NCBI RefSeq assembly: GCF_946190375.1
Contig: NZ_CAMIAF010000013.1
Coordinates: 1-64,000, forward strand
Length of the DNA stretch: 64,000 nucleotides
Reading direction: 5' to 3'
From: Streptococcus mitis
GTDB taxonomy: Bacteria > Bacillota > Bacilli > Lactobacillales > Streptococcaceae
Shown here: positions 35,847-44,538 of the stretch, piece by piece
Position numbering within the stretch: position 1 is the first letter of the stretch
How the letters are laid out: every line of letters begins with the position of its first letter
Notes under the pieces: generated by a model
Told to the model about the DNA's origin: nothing
Databases searched by the model: none
Seen by the model: the letters and a program-made list of their open reading frames with translations, nothing else
Program-made: the position numbers and the translations under genes

Positions 35847-37581
35847 CTTCTTCTCCTTTCATTTCCAGCTGCTGAGACTGGTAGGTTTGGGCATACCAGC
35901 CATCCAAAGCTAGCAAGTCTTCGTGTGTGCCCTGTTCAATAATTTGACCATTTTGCAGAACCAAGATTAGATCTGCATGGACAACTGCACTCAGGCGATG
36001 AGCCGTAATAATGGTTGTCTTGTCCTTTCGCGTCTCCTTAAGGTTGTCGATAATCGCATACTCCGTCTTGGCATCCACAGCCGACAAAGAATCATCCAAA
36101 ATCAAGATATCAGGGTCTAAAATCATAGCCCGACTCATAGCTAGCCGTTGCTTTTGACCTCCAGAAAGACTGACTCCCTTTTCACCAATCAAGGTATCAA
36201 AGCCCTGAGGCATGGCTACAATGTCTTGGTAAACTTGGGCTAGCTTAGTAGCTTCCTCGACCGCTGAAAGTGGTAAATCAGGATTCCCAAAGCGTATATT
36301 GTCTAAGATTGAAGTCGCAAAGAGGAACTGGTCCTGAGGAACATAGCCCATAAGACTACGAAGGTCTGTCAGACTATAGTCACGAATATCGTGGCCATTC
36401 AGATAAATGGCTCCCTTATCCACATCGTACTCACGCAAGAGAAGCTTGATCAAGGACGTTTTTCCAGAGCCTGTCTGCCCGACTAAACCCAGGGTTTGCC
36501 CTTTTTCCAAACTAAAGTGGATATCCGTCAATGTCTCCTCATTTTCAAAGGCAAAGCTGTCAATGGAATATTCCAAACGTCCATTTTCAATACCGTCTAA
36601 AGGAAACTCAGGGTCTTGTACAGGTGATTCCTGAGACAAGAGTTCCTCAATCCGCTGGTAGGAAACCTTCCCACGCTGAGTGATATTAAAGAGGAAGCCG
36701 ATAGCCATAAGAGGCCAAACTAGCATATCCAAGTAGCTGATAAAGGTGACCAGATTCCCAACCGTAATCTGTCCCTTCTGAACCATCAAGGAGCCGACCA
36801 AGAGCGTTAAAACATAGGAGGAACCAACAAATAAGAGAACCATAGGGTCAAAGAGACTATCGTATTTCATAGTTTGAAGGTTCTTTTGGAAGGTCAATTC
36901 ATTGACTGCCTGAAAGGACTTGAGCTCGTCCGCCTGATAACCGAAAGACTTGGTCACTTTGATACCTGATACGGACTCCTGTACCTTGTTATTAAGTTCG
37001 GAAAAGGCAGCTTGTGATTCGCCAAAGGCCTTGTGGGTCTTTCTCCCTAGACGACTGGTCGCATAAGCCATGAAAGGCAGGGGAAGAATGGCAACCAAGG
37101 TCATCTGCCATGAAATGCTAAAAAGCATGGTCAACAAAGTCACCAAAGCCGTGATAGAAGCATCCACTGCTGACATGACTCCGCCACCGGCGAGACGAGT
37201 TAAGGCATTGATATCATTGGTTGCGTGTGCCATCAGGTCCCCCGTCCGGTAGGTTTGATAAAAAGCTGGAGACATTTTTGTGAAATGCTCAAACAAGCGA
37301 GAGCGCATAATCTGTCCCAAACGGTAGGAAGTCCCAAGAATATACATACGCCAAACATAGCGCAGATAGTACATCCCAAAGGCTGCAAGCAGCAAGTAAA
37401 ATAGGTCAAGAAGGAGGTCCTGCTGGGTTAATTGCTCCGAAGTAATGGCATCAATGACCCGCCCCATAACCATAGGGGGAATGAGATTGAGGACGGAAAC
37501 CAATACCAGGGCCACAATCCCGACTAGATAACGGCGTTTTTCTAACTTGAAAAACCACCAAAGTTTTTGAATAATGGACAT
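35836..37581 (-). CDS. Heterodimeric ABC exporter subunit A
   Basis: A 581-residue half-transporter partnering the following gene. Walker A GQTGSGKTS is near 366 and the signature LSGGQKQR near 470 is canonical, but the Walker B residue after LILD is Asp (ILILDDSLSAVD) rather than catalytic Glu. This subunit thus gives the good signature and the weak Walker B, complementary to its partner. I start at MSIIQKLWW (37581), behind AAAGGGAT. It overlaps its partner by 11 bases. Confidence 0.87.
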   Translation of the reverse strand: MSIIQKLWWFFKLEKRRYLVGIVALVLVSVLNLIPPMVMGRVIDAITSEQLTQQDLLLDLFYLLLAAFGMYYLRYVWRMYILGTSYRLGQIMRSRLFEHFTKMSPAFYQTYRTGDLMAHATNDINALTRLAGGGVMSAVDASITALVTLLTMLFSISWQMTLVAILPLPFMAYATSRLGRKTHKAFGESQAAFSELNNKVQESVSGIKVTKSFGYQADELKSFQAVNELTFQKNLQTMKYDSLFDPMVLLFVGSSYVLTLLVGSLMVQKGQITVGNLVTFISYLDMLVWPLMAIGFLFNITQRGKVSYQRIEELLSQESPVQDPEFPLDGIENGRLEYSIDSFAFENEETLTDIHFSLEKGQTLGLVGQTGSGKTSLIKLLLREYDVDKGAIYLNGHDIRDYSLTDLRSLMGYVPQDQFLFATSILDNIRFGNPDLPLSAVEEATKLAQVYQDIVAMPQGFDTLIGEKGVSLSGGQKQRLAMSRAMILDPDILILDDSLSAVDAKTEYAIIDNLKETRKDKTTIITAHRLSAVVHADLILVLQNGQIIEQGTHEDLLALDGWYAQTYQSQQLEMKGEEDAE

Positions 37582-37635
37582 AACATCCCTTTCTGATTGC
37601 AAATAGAAACCTGAGGCCAAGACCCCAGGTTTTTC

Positions 37636-38271
37636 TTATTCATAGGTTACGACTGTGACCGCACCCTTGTCATACTCAGCGATAAAGATATTGGCTACAT
37701 TGTCATGCCCTTGCTTGCTGAGGTTATCAAGCAACCACTCTTCGTTACGACCAATCGACTCCAAAACATCGACTTGGATCACACCGTCAGTCACAACTGG
37801 ATACTTAGGATTTTCATCTCCCATTTGGACCACGATGAGTTGGCCATTTTGCTCCTGCACAGCGCGTTTGACCTGCTTCATCTGGAAAATCCCTTGGCTA
37901 CGAAGCTTGAGGGCTACTTCCGCTGCAGACAAACCAACTGAACGACAGGCTTCTGGGTCAATCTGACCATTTTTGATGAGGAGAGTTGGCTTACCATCAA
38001 TCAAGCGTTTGACAAAATGAACATTGTTACTAAGCCACTTGAGGGTCAAAACCAAAATCGTCCACATCATCAAAATCACTGCGTACTGGAGAATGCTAAT
38101 AGAACTATTGTAAATCACCCCACCGATAATACCACCGAGAACATAGTTCTGAATTTGGTCTGTCGCAGAGTTAGGCGCCAGATTTCCCTTTCCTGTCACA
38201 TTGATAACAAAAACAAGCGAGAAAAGACCCAAGGCCAGTTTGATTAAAATTTCCATATAATTGAGTGTCAT
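37636..38271 (-). CDS. DUF421 (YetF-like) membrane protein
   Basis: A 211-residue protein with three N-terminal membrane segments (about 1-85) and a soluble C-terminal domain with the KPTLLIKNGQID and RSQGIFQMKQVKRAV stretches typical of DUF421. Its Bacillus relatives are germination or sporulation-linked membrane proteins, and no role is known in streptococci. It overlaps the DUF3290 gene by four bases, a widely conserved pairing, so the two probably form one complex. The next ABC genes follow on the same strand after 54 bases. Confidence 0.78.
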   Translation of the reverse strand: MTLNYMEILIKLALGLFSLVFVINVTGKGNLAPNSATDQIQNYVLGGIIGGVIYNSSISILQYAVILMMWTILVLTLKWLSNNVHFVKRLIDGKPTLLIKNGQIDPEACRSVGLSAAEVALKLRSQGIFQMKQVKRAVQEQNGQLIVVQMGDENPKYPVVTDGVIQVDVLESIGRNEEWLLDNLSKQGHDNVANIFIAEYDKGAVTVVTYE

Positions 38272-38723
38272 TTGTTTACCTCCACCAATTCAATAGCGTC
38301 TGTTTGATGCAATTCTAATTTCTCTAAAAGATACTTGTCTGGTTGGCTCCCATTCATAGCGCGGTAGAAATTTGAACCTACCTTGACAAGCGCTCCATCA
38401 GTGGTTGCAGAAGTATTGACATAAACTTCTGATTTATCCACTCCCAAATCTTTAGAAACGACCTCTATAAAATGAAGGGAGGTTTGAAATTGATTGTTAG
38501 AGGCTTGATTGGTCTGGTATTTTGAAATTGTCACCAAAAGCATGGCCACTAAAGTCAGGGCCAAAATCATGACCAATTCCCGAAACTTAGTCCCCTTTTT
38601 ATCTCGATAAGCCTTAAAAGCAAAAAATCCTGTGATAGCTAGGAGAAGAATCCCCAAGCCAATCATGATGCCATTTTGCTGACTGATTTGGCTAAGTACA
38701 TAGTCATATGAGTAAAATTTCAT
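38268..38723 (-). CDS. DUF3290 family protein
   Basis: A 151-residue protein with two membrane segments (about 18-36 and 48-66) and a soluble C-terminal domain outside or beneath the membrane. Its length and pairing with DUF421 point to DUF3290. Translational coupling with the DUF421 gene (ATGA overlap) suggests a two-protein membrane unit of unknown function. The promoter should lie in the spacer to the right, which also carries one copy of the 33-bp direct repeat. Confidence 0.75.
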   Translation of the reverse strand: MKFYSYDYVLSQISQQNGIMIGLGILLLAITGFFAFKAYRDKKGTKFRELVMILALTLVAMLLVTISKYQTNQASNNQFQTSLHFIEVVSKDLGVDKSEVYVNTSATTDGALVKVGSNFYRAMNGSQPDKYLLEKLELHQTDAIELVEVNK

Positions 38724-38771
38724 TTATTTTCACTCCCTTTCATAAAATCATTCTTAATTATAAACGAAAGA

Positions 38772-38804
38772 GAGTGATTTTTCAAGCCATACGTTGGGTA
38801 AATA
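38772..38804. repeat. Left copy of 33-bp direct repeat around sdp-like cassette
   Basis: The segment GAGTGATTTTTCAAGCCATA continues with CGTTGGGTAAATAG. It recurs at 40780-40812 with two mismatches in 33 bases. Between the copies lies the three-gene SdpI/SdpR/CPBP unit and nothing else. Confidence 0.75.
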
Positions 38805-38849
38805 GACTTATCAGACCAACTTCTCAAACTAATGACTCCAGTAGCTATT

Positions 38850-39491
38850 TCAAGATTCTGATTTTGATAATTGATATGAATAAACACCAGGCATCAACAC
38901 CACAAGTAGAAGTGTCAAGAAAAACACCCAGTAAACATATATTTGAACAAAGGAATTTAGAAACAATAACAATCCTCCTAACACCCAAATTTTTCCAGCT
39001 AATCGATGTGTTTTTCTCCAGTTTTTATCACTCTCCAAGGTCCACGGAAGTCGAATACCGATTATATAATTTCGGTGTGTTTTTGGTAGATAATTTCCAA
39101 TTACGATCATAACGACTCCCATAAAAATCTGAGCTAGTAGCCCACTCATCATGGAATAACCCAAAGATTCTCCGAAGATAGAAATCATTAATAGACAAGA
39201 TACAAAAGGAATAATCCAGTAAATCAAAACTTGTATTTTTGAACTGATATTGCTAGATTTAGGATCCTTAATCATTAAAAATAGAAGCAACCAATGCATC
39301 AAAAGCATGAGAGTAGGTAATCCAAAGATAGCAAACATTTTATGATTGTAGCCATCTGCTTGACCCAGTAGATTAAAATGAGTGGGTATCTCCTCTGGTA
39401 ATTGATTCCAGAAAACACAACCTACAAGGGAAGGTAGTAGGATGAGAATGCTCGTAAATAATACCAATTTCTTATTGATTTTTATCTTCAT
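38850..39491 (-). CDS. SdpI/DUF1648 family immunity-like membrane protein
   Basis: A 213-residue protein with six hydrophobic segments. The DUF1648 signature PTHFNLLGQADGY lies near 36-48 and the SdpI-type ending GIRLPWTLESDKNWRKTHRLAGK near 145-167. SdpI in Bacillus gives immunity to the SdpC toxin and sequesters the repressor SdpR. The start at 39491 has AAGGAG upstream and overlaps sdpR. With an ArsR repressor and a CPBP protease next door, this looks like a self-protection unit. No toxin gene is visible, so the cognate bacteriocin is unknown. Confidence 0.8.
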   Translation of the reverse strand: MKIKINKKLVLFTSILILLPSLVGCVFWNQLPEEIPTHFNLLGQADGYNHKMFAIFGLPTLMLLMHWLLLFLMIKDPKSSNISSKIQVLIYWIIPFVSCLLMISIFGESLGYSMMSGLLAQIFMGVVMIVIGNYLPKTHRNYIIGIRLPWTLESDKNWRKTHRLAGKIWVLGGLLLFLNSFVQIYVYWVFFLTLLLVVLMPGVYSYQLSKSES

Positions 39492-39759
39492 CAAAATGAT
39501 CTCCTTTCAGATCTGCTAGCCAAACCATTATATCCTCTAAAACCGATGTATTTAACTCATAATAAATAAAGTTTTTTTCTTTCATTTCATGAATCAAATC
39601 CGCTGCTTTCAAAATCGTGAGATGGTGTGAAATAGTTGCACTTGTCAACTCGAATTGACTGGCAATTTCTCCTGCAGATAATCTACCTGCTTTGAGTAAA
39701 TTTAAAATCTCTCTCCTAACTGGATGAGATAAGGCTTTAAAACTATTTGCAAAACTCAT
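39472..39759 (-). CDS. SdpR-like ArsR family repressor
   Basis: A 95-residue winged-helix protein. HPVRREILNLLKAGRLSAGE and TSATISHHLTILKAADLI are the ArsR DNA-binding helices. It lacks the Cys metal motif of ArsR/SmtB sensors, as SdpR does. It overlaps the CPBP gene upstream and the SdpI gene downstream, so all three are coupled. Two TATTTAGA/TCTAAATA palindromes at the operon promoter are the obvious binding sites. By analogy with Bacillus SdpR, SdpI at the membrane would trap it when toxin is sensed. Confidence 0.82.
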   Translation of the reverse strand: MSFANSFKALSHPVRREILNLLKAGRLSAGEIASQFELTSATISHHLTILKAADLIHEMKEKNFIYYELNTSVLEDIMVWLADLKGDHFDEDKNQ

Positions 39760-40642
39760 AATGGCTCCTTTCCCTTTGTAATATTAGTAGGGCTAGGACT
39801 AAGCAAGGTAGAACTGATAGTATTCCTGTCGGTGATGGGCCTAAAATCAAGAGGCTTGAAACTTTTTCTCCTGGTAATTGAAAGAGTAACCCAATACCGG
39901 CAGTTGCATTGATTGCCCCATGAAATAGGGCAGAAGCCCAGATAGAACCTGTCTTTTCCAACAACCAGCTCAACAATATTCCTAGGCTAAAACAAAATAG
40001 AAACATAGCAACAACTCCCAAAACAGGATAAGCAAAATAAGATAGTCCATAATTATATCCTTGCAAATTGATTGGTAGATGCCATAGACTCCAAATGAAA
40101 GCAAGTAAGACATGAGTCTGGACTAGTGAAAAGCGTTCTCTTAGCACTGGGTAAAGATAGCCCCGCCAACCAATTTCCTCTCCCAATGCAAAGAAACTAT
40201 TAAGAAAAGGAGCGTAGGTCAAACTAGCTAGGATTTGAATCAAAGCCAAGAAAGATAAGGGAATGGTTGATTGAGAGACACCTTTTTCTTGTAAGATGGC
40301 TTGAATAGATTCAAAGCCAAGGCTAAAATTGCTAGGGAATACAAGAAAATAAAGTCCTGCTCCTAAAAAACTGATGACTGCTGGTAACCAGATAGCTAGT
40401 AAGTAAAAGTGCCAGTTCCTCTTGAGATTCACGACTAATTTAGATTTGATTCCACTAGGTTGATTCGTGATTTTCCCTAAAATAAAGACTGCAAGTGCAG
40501 GCATCCACATGGCTACAATACTAGCAAGCTGACTCCATGGAGAATTTAGACCAACACCACTTAGCCATAGTGCCAACCATATTATCCAAGCAAGGGCATA
40601 AGCCAAGACCACAAAAAGAAGGATTGTTCTCTTATTTGACAT
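39743..40642 (-). CDS. CPBP family intramembrane metalloprotease
   Basis: A 299-residue membrane protein with about eight helices. The three CPBP (Abi) motifs are all present: EEIGWRGYLYPVL, FIWSLWHLP and the FHGAINA His. Such proteins process membrane substrates and in lactic acid bacteria often give bacteriocin self-immunity. It is the first gene of the SdpR/SdpI operon, 18 bases from the nearer operator. The ribosome binding site is weak (GAAGTG). The substrate is unknown. Confidence 0.83.
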   Translation of the reverse strand: MSNKRTILLFVVLAYALAWIIWLALWLSGVGLNSPWSQLASIVAMWMPALAVFILGKITNQPSGIKSKLVVNLKRNWHFYLLAIWLPAVISFLGAGLYFLVFPSNFSLGFESIQAILQEKGVSQSTIPLSFLALIQILASLTYAPFLNSFFALGEEIGWRGYLYPVLRERFSLVQTHVLLAFIWSLWHLPINLQGYNYGLSYFAYPVLGVVAMFLFCFSLGILLSWLLEKTGSIWASALFHGAINATAGIGLLFQLPGEKVSSLLILGPSPTGILSVLPCLVLALLILQRERSHYEFCK

Positions 40643-40659
40643 ATTTTACACTTCACTTT

Positions 40660-40739
40660 CTATTTAGATGTTTTTCTAAATAATATTATACACCTTTCCA
40701 TTCTAAATACAAGAACTATTTAGATTTTTTTCTAAATAG
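40660..40739 (-). promoter_or_regulatory. Promoter with two palindromic operators for the sdp-like operon
   Basis: On the minus strand TTGTAT and TATAAT (about 40683-40689) are 16 bases apart. Two copies of an inverted repeat flank this promoter. CTATTTAGA...TCTAAATA at 40660-40682 lies just downstream, and CTATTTAGA...TCTAAATAG at 40716-40739 just upstream. Both have arms of eight or nine bases and a T-rich centre, which suits a dimeric ArsR-type repressor. Confidence 0.72.
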
Positions 40740-40779
40740 TTTAGGGAATTTTTATTTTCTCAGGATAAAGTCTAAAGAG

Positions 40780-40812
40780 TGATTTTTCAAACCATACGTT
40801 GGGGAAATAGTC
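40780..40812. repeat. Right copy of 33-bp direct repeat
   Basis: GAGTGATTTTTCAAACCATA followed by CGTTGGGGAAATAG matches 38772-38804 at 31 of 33 positions. It lies just before the exoA promoter. Confidence 0.75.
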
Positions 40813-40861
40813 CTTTTTTTGGTATAATAAAATCTATAATCTGAATGAAAAAGGTAACTTT

Positions 40862-41689
40862 ATGAAACTTATCTCATGGAATATTGATTCCCTCAATGCT
40901 GCCCTAACTAGTGACTCAGCTCGTGCTAAATTGTCCCAAGAAGTCCTACAAACCTTGGTCGCTGAAAATGCTGATATCATTGCTATCCAAGAAACCAAGC
41001 TTTCTGCCAAGGGTCCTACAAAGAAACACTTGGAAATTTTAGAAGAACTCTTCCCAGGCTACGAAAACACATGGCGCTCTTCTCAAGAGCCTGCCCGTAA
41101 AGGCTATGCTGGAACCATGTTCCTCTATAAGAAAGAACTCACACCCACTGTCACTTTCCCAGAAATCGGTGCTCCGTCTACCATGGACTTGGAAGGTCGT
41201 ATCATCACGCTAGAATTTGATGATTTTTTCGTAACGCAAGTTTACACTCCAAACGCTGGCGATGGCCTCAAACGCTTGGAAGAACGCCAAGTCTGGGATG
41301 TTAAATATGCTGAGTACTTGGCTGAACTAGACAAAGAAAAACCAGTCCTTGCGACCGGTGACTACAATGTAGCCCACAATGAAATCGACCTTGCAAATCC
41401 TGCCAGCAACCGCCGTTCACCAGGATTTACCGACGAGGAACGTGCTGGATTTACCAACCTTTTGGCAACTGGGTTTACCGACACCTTCCGCCATATTCAT
41501 GGCGATGTTCCAGAACGCTACACTTGGTGGGCACAACGCAGCAAGACTTCTAAAATCAACAATACAGGCTGGAGAATCGACTACTGGCTGACAAGCAACC
41601 GCGTGGCTGACAAGGTGACCAAGTCTGATATGATTGACTCCGGTGCGCGCCAAGACCACACACCCATTGTCATGGAGATTGAACTCTAA
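40862..41689 (+). CDS. exoA: Exodeoxyribonuclease III / AP endonuclease
   Basis: A 275-residue exonuclease III-family DNA repair enzyme. The metal-binding Glu lies in AIQETKLSAKG (about 40-46), the NVAHNEIDLANP loop follows at about 165, and the catalytic His is in GARQDHTPIVME near the end. It cuts DNA at abasic sites. The start has AAAGGTAAC upstream. It is followed after 11 bases by a VOC gene. The same order (exoA, VOC gene, xpt) occurs in pneumococcus as I recall it. Confidence 0.92.
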   Translation: MKLISWNIDSLNAALTSDSARAKLSQEVLQTLVAENADIIAIQETKLSAKGPTKKHLEILEELFPGYENTWRSSQEPARKGYAGTMFLYKKELTPTVTFPEIGAPSTMDLEGRIITLEFDDFFVTQVYTPNAGDGLKRLEERQVWDVKYAEYLAELDKEKPVLATGDYNVAHNEIDLANPASNRRSPGFTDEERAGFTNLLATGFTDTFRHIHGDVPERYTWWAQRSKTSKINNTGWRIDYWLTSNRVADKVTKSDMIDSGARQDHTPIVMEIEL

Positions 41690-41700
41690 GGAGAAAACGA

Positions 41701-42087
41701 ATGGACTATCAAGCTGTCATTCCTGAATTTGTAGTATCTGACATCGAAAAATCACGCCACTTCTACTGCGACTTGCTAGGATTCTCTACCGAATACGAGC
41801 GTCCAGAGGAGAAATTTCTCTTCCTCTCGCTTGAAGACTGCCAACTTATGCTAGAAGAAGGCAGCGCAGAAGAATTAGCTCAGCTGACCTATCCTTTCGG
41901 GCGCGGTGTCAATATTTCCTTTGGCATTGCAGATGTTCCTCAGCTCCACCAAAAACTGCTGGAAGCTGACTATCCTATCCATCGTCCCCTGACAAAAAGA
42001 GAATTTCGAGTAGGAGATAGCTTTATATATCCTCATGAATTTGCAGTTCTGGATCCAGATGGCTATTTTTTAAGATTTAGCGAGTAG
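41701..42087 (+). CDS. VOC family (glyoxalase/bleomycin-resistance fold) protein
   Basis: A 128-residue protein with the paired beta-alpha-beta modules of the VOC fold. It starts with IPEFVVSDIEKSRHFYCDLLGF and ends with FAVLDPDGYFLRFSE, the usual Glu-containing terminal strand. Members range from dioxygenases to antibiotic-binding proteins, and the substrate cannot be read here. AAGGAG precedes the start. It is probably cotranscribed with exoA. Confidence 0.78.
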   Translation: MDYQAVIPEFVVSDIEKSRHFYCDLLGFSTEYERPEEKFLFLSLEDCQLMLEEGSAEELAQLTYPFGRGVNISFGIADVPQLHQKLLEADYPIHRPLTKREFRVGDSFIYPHEFAVLDPDGYFLRFSE

Positions 42088-42187
42088 AATAATAAAGATT
42101 TGGAAAAAGTCTTTAAAGTTAAAAAGACATATTGTCAAGTGTTTAAAAACTTGATAATATGTCTTTTATGATGAAAAAATCTTCTAA

Positions 42188-42290
42188 TACTCTTCGAAAA
42201 TCAAATTCAAACCACGTCAGCGTCGCCTTACCGTACTCAAGTACAGCCTGCGGCTAGCTTCCTACTTTGCTCTTTGATTTTCATTGAGTA
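42188..42290 (+). repeat. BOX element (boxA-boxC, no boxB)
   Basis: It starts TACTCTTCGAAAATCAAATT with CAAACCACGTCAGCGTCGCC (boxA) and ends CTTTGATTTTCATTGAGTA (boxC). No boxB unit lies between them, so this is the minimal A-C form, in the opposite orientation to the element at 6964. Confidence 0.88.
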
Positions 42291-42440
42291 CAAATGTTAG
42301 CTTACAATTGAAAATTTGTCTATTTTTCTTCATTTTGTTCGTTTTTAAAACCAAAACACTAACAAAATATTTGATTTCTAAAGTTTTTTGGTGTAAAATA
42401 AAAACATTGGCACAAGCCTATGTTAAATTGAATATCGTTT

Positions 42441-42580
42441 TACTTGTTTATGTCGTGAATTGGCACGACGTTTCTACAAGGTGCCGGAACACCTAACAAT
42501 AAGTAAGTCAGAAGTGAGGTATGGTCGTTTTTGCCATGCCTATTTTGGGGACTTACTTAGAGATTAAGTAGGTCCTTTTT
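42441..42580 (+). promoter_or_regulatory. Purine (guanine-type) riboswitch of xpt-pbuX
   Basis: The aptamer spans about 42441-42505. P1 is ACTTGT with its partner around AATAAGT, P2 GTCGTG/CACGAC, the junction GTTTCTAC, and P3 AGGTG/CACCT. The three-way junction and conserved TTTCTAC match purine riboswitches. J3/1 reads AACAAT, giving a C at the ligand position, hence guanine or xanthine rather than adenine. Expression is controlled by a strong terminator GGACTTACTTA/TAAGTAGGTCC plus T5 at 42549-42580. Its 5' arm can instead pair with TAAGTAAGTC just after the aptamer. Confidence 0.82.
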
Positions 42581-42648
42581 CTATCCGTTTTACTGGGTAG
42601 AAATCTGAAACAAGCAAATGGATTGGCTTTTAGACTTTAGGAGGTCTT

Positions 42649-43230
42649 ATGAAATTATTAGAAGAGCGTATCCTCAAGGATGGGCATATCTTGGGTGACA
42701 ACATCCTCAAGGTGGATTCCTTTTTAACCCACCAAGTTGACTTTAGCTTGATGCGAGAAATCGGTAAGGTCTTTGCGGAAAAATTTGTTGCTGCTGGCAT
42801 TACCAAGGTCGTAACCATTGAAGCGTCGGGTATTGCCCCAGCCGTTTTTACAGCTGAAGTCTTAAACGTTCCCATGATTTTCGCTAAAAAAGCTAAGAAC
42901 ATCACTATGAACGAAGGTATCTTAACTGCCCAAGTTTACTCCTTTACTAAGCAGGTAACCAGTACCGTTTCTATCGCTGGAAAATTCCTCTCACCAGAGG
43001 ACAAGGTCTTGATTATTGACGATTTCCTTGCTAATGGCCAAGCTGCCAAAGGCTTGATTCAAATCATCGAACAAGCTGGTGCCACAGTCGAAGCTATCGG
43101 TATTGTGATTGAAAAATCCTTCCAAGATGGCCGTGATTTGCTTGAAAAAGCAGGCTACCCTGTTCTATCACTCGCTCGTTTGGATCGTTTTGAAAATGGT
43201 CAGGTCGTATTTAAGGAGGCAGATCTCTAA
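42649..43230 (+). CDS. xpt: Xanthine phosphoribosyltransferase
   Basis: A 193-residue type I phosphoribosyltransferase converting xanthine and PRPP to XMP. The PRPP motif [14 protein letters not shown] (about 121-134) is the standard acidic hairpin. [22 protein letters not shown] at the start is typical of Xpt. TTAGGAGG precedes the ATG. It shares one base with pbuX and sits behind the purine riboswitch. Confidence 0.94.
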   Translation: MKLLEERILKDGHILGDNILKVDSFLTHQVDFSLMREIGKVFAEKFVAAGITKVVTIEASGIAPAVFTAEVLNVPMIFAKKAKNITMNEGILTAQVYSFTKQVTSTVSIAGKFLSPEDKVLIIDDFLANGQAAKGLIQIIEQAGATVEAIGIVIEKSFQDGRDLLEKAGYPVLSLARLDRFENGQVVFKEADL

Positions 43231-44492
43231 TGCAAACTCAAGAAAAACACTCGCAAGCAGCCGTTCTTGGCTTACAGCACTTACTAGCCATGTACTCAGG
43301 ATCCATCCTGGTTCCCATCATGATTGCGACTGCCCTTGGCTATTCAGCTGAGCAGTTGACCTACCTGATTTCTACAGATATCTTCATGTGTGGGGTGGCA
43401 ACCTTCCTTCAACTCCAACTCAACAAATACTTTGGGATTGGACTCCCAGTCGTTCTTGGAGTTGCCTTCCAATCCGTCGCTCCCTTGATTATGATTGGGC
43501 AAAGCCATGGTAGTGGCGCTATGTTTGGTGCCCTTATCGCATCAGGGATTTACGTGGTTCTTGTTTCAGGCATCTTCTCAAAAGTGGCCAATCTCTTCCC
43601 ATCTATCGTAACAGGATCTGTTATTACTACGATTGGTTTAACCTTGATTCCTGTCGCTATTGGAAATATGGGAAATAACGTTCCAGAGCCAACTGGTCAA
43701 AGTCTCTTGCTTGCAGCTATTACTGTTCTGATTATCCTCTTGATCAACATCTTTACCAAAGGATTTATCAAGTCTATCTCTATTTTGATTGGTCTGGTTG
43801 TTGGAACCGCCATTGCTGCTAGCATGGGCTTGGTTGACTTCTCTCCTGTTGCAGCAGCACCTCTTGTACATGTCCCAACTCCACTCTACTTTGGGATGCC
43901 AACCTTTGAAATCTCATCTATTGTCATGATGTGTATCATCGCAACGGTGTCTATGGTTGAGTCGACTGGTGTTTATCTGGCCTTGTCTGATATCACGAAA
44001 GACCCAATCGACAGCACGCGCCTGCGCAACGGTTACCGCGCAGAAGGCTTGGCCGTACTTCTCGGAGGAATCTTTAACACCTTCCCTTACACAGGATTTT
44101 CACAAAACGTTGGTTTGGTTAAATTATCAGGTATCAAGACTCGCCTGCCAATCTACTACGCAGCTGGTTTCCTGGTTCTCCTTGGACTCCTTCCTAAGTT
44201 TGGTGCCCTTGCCCAAATCATTCCAAGCCCTGTTCTCGGTGGTGCCATGCTGGTAATGTTTGGTTTTGTGTCTATTCAAGGGATGCAAATCCTCGCCCGT
44301 GTTGACTTTGCTAACAATGAACACAACTTCCTTATTGCAGCTGTATCAATCGCTGCAGGTGTCGGACTCAATAACAGTAATCTCTTTATCAGCATGCCGA
44401 CAGCCTTCCAAATGTTCTTCTCAAACGGAATCGTTGTAGCCAGCCTACTCGCCATTATCCTCAATGCCGTATTAAATCATAAAAAGAAATAA
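43230..44492 (+). CDS. pbuX: Xanthine permease
   Basis: A 420-residue nucleobase:cation symporter of the NCS2 family with about 12-14 membrane segments. The QHLLAMYSGSILVPIMI start, GVAFQSVAPLI and the signature NGYRAEGLAVLLGGIFN...QNVGLVKLSGIK are typical of uracil/xanthine permeases. It imports xanthine for Xpt. Its start overlaps the xpt stop and a terminator follows. Confidence 0.93.
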   Translation: MQTQEKHSQAAVLGLQHLLAMYSGSILVPIMIATALGYSAEQLTYLISTDIFMCGVATFLQLQLNKYFGIGLPVVLGVAFQSVAPLIMIGQSHGSGAMFGALIASGIYVVLVSGIFSKVANLFPSIVTGSVITTIGLTLIPVAIGNMGNNVPEPTGQSLLLAAITVLIILLINIFTKGFIKSISILIGLVVGTAIAASMGLVDFSPVAAAPLVHVPTPLYFGMPTFEISSIVMMCIIATVSMVESTGVYLALSDITKDPIDSTRLRNGYRAEGLAVLLGGIFNTFPYTGFSQNVGLVKLSGIKTRLPIYYAAGFLVLLGLLPKFGALAQIIPSPVLGGAMLVMFGFVSIQGMQILARVDFANNEHNFLIAAVSIAAGVGLNNSNLFISMPTAFQMFFSNGIVVASLLAIILNAVLNHKKK

Positions 44493-44494
44493 GA

Positions 44495-44518
44495 AAAAGA
44501 GGTGTGAACCTCTTTTTT
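44495..44518. terminator. Terminator after pbuX
   Basis: AAAGAGGT/ACCTCTTTTTT forms a stem around a short GTGA loop, directly after the pbuX stop. It separates pbuX from the converging restriction cassette. Confidence 0.75.
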
Positions 44519-44538
44519 GTGTAGCTAATGAGCAATCA

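Noticed and set aside
38708-39112. 134-codon frame on the plus strand
   Set aside because: It lies antisense to the SdpI-type gene over most of its length and has no ribosome binding site. The sdpI product is clearly protein-like.
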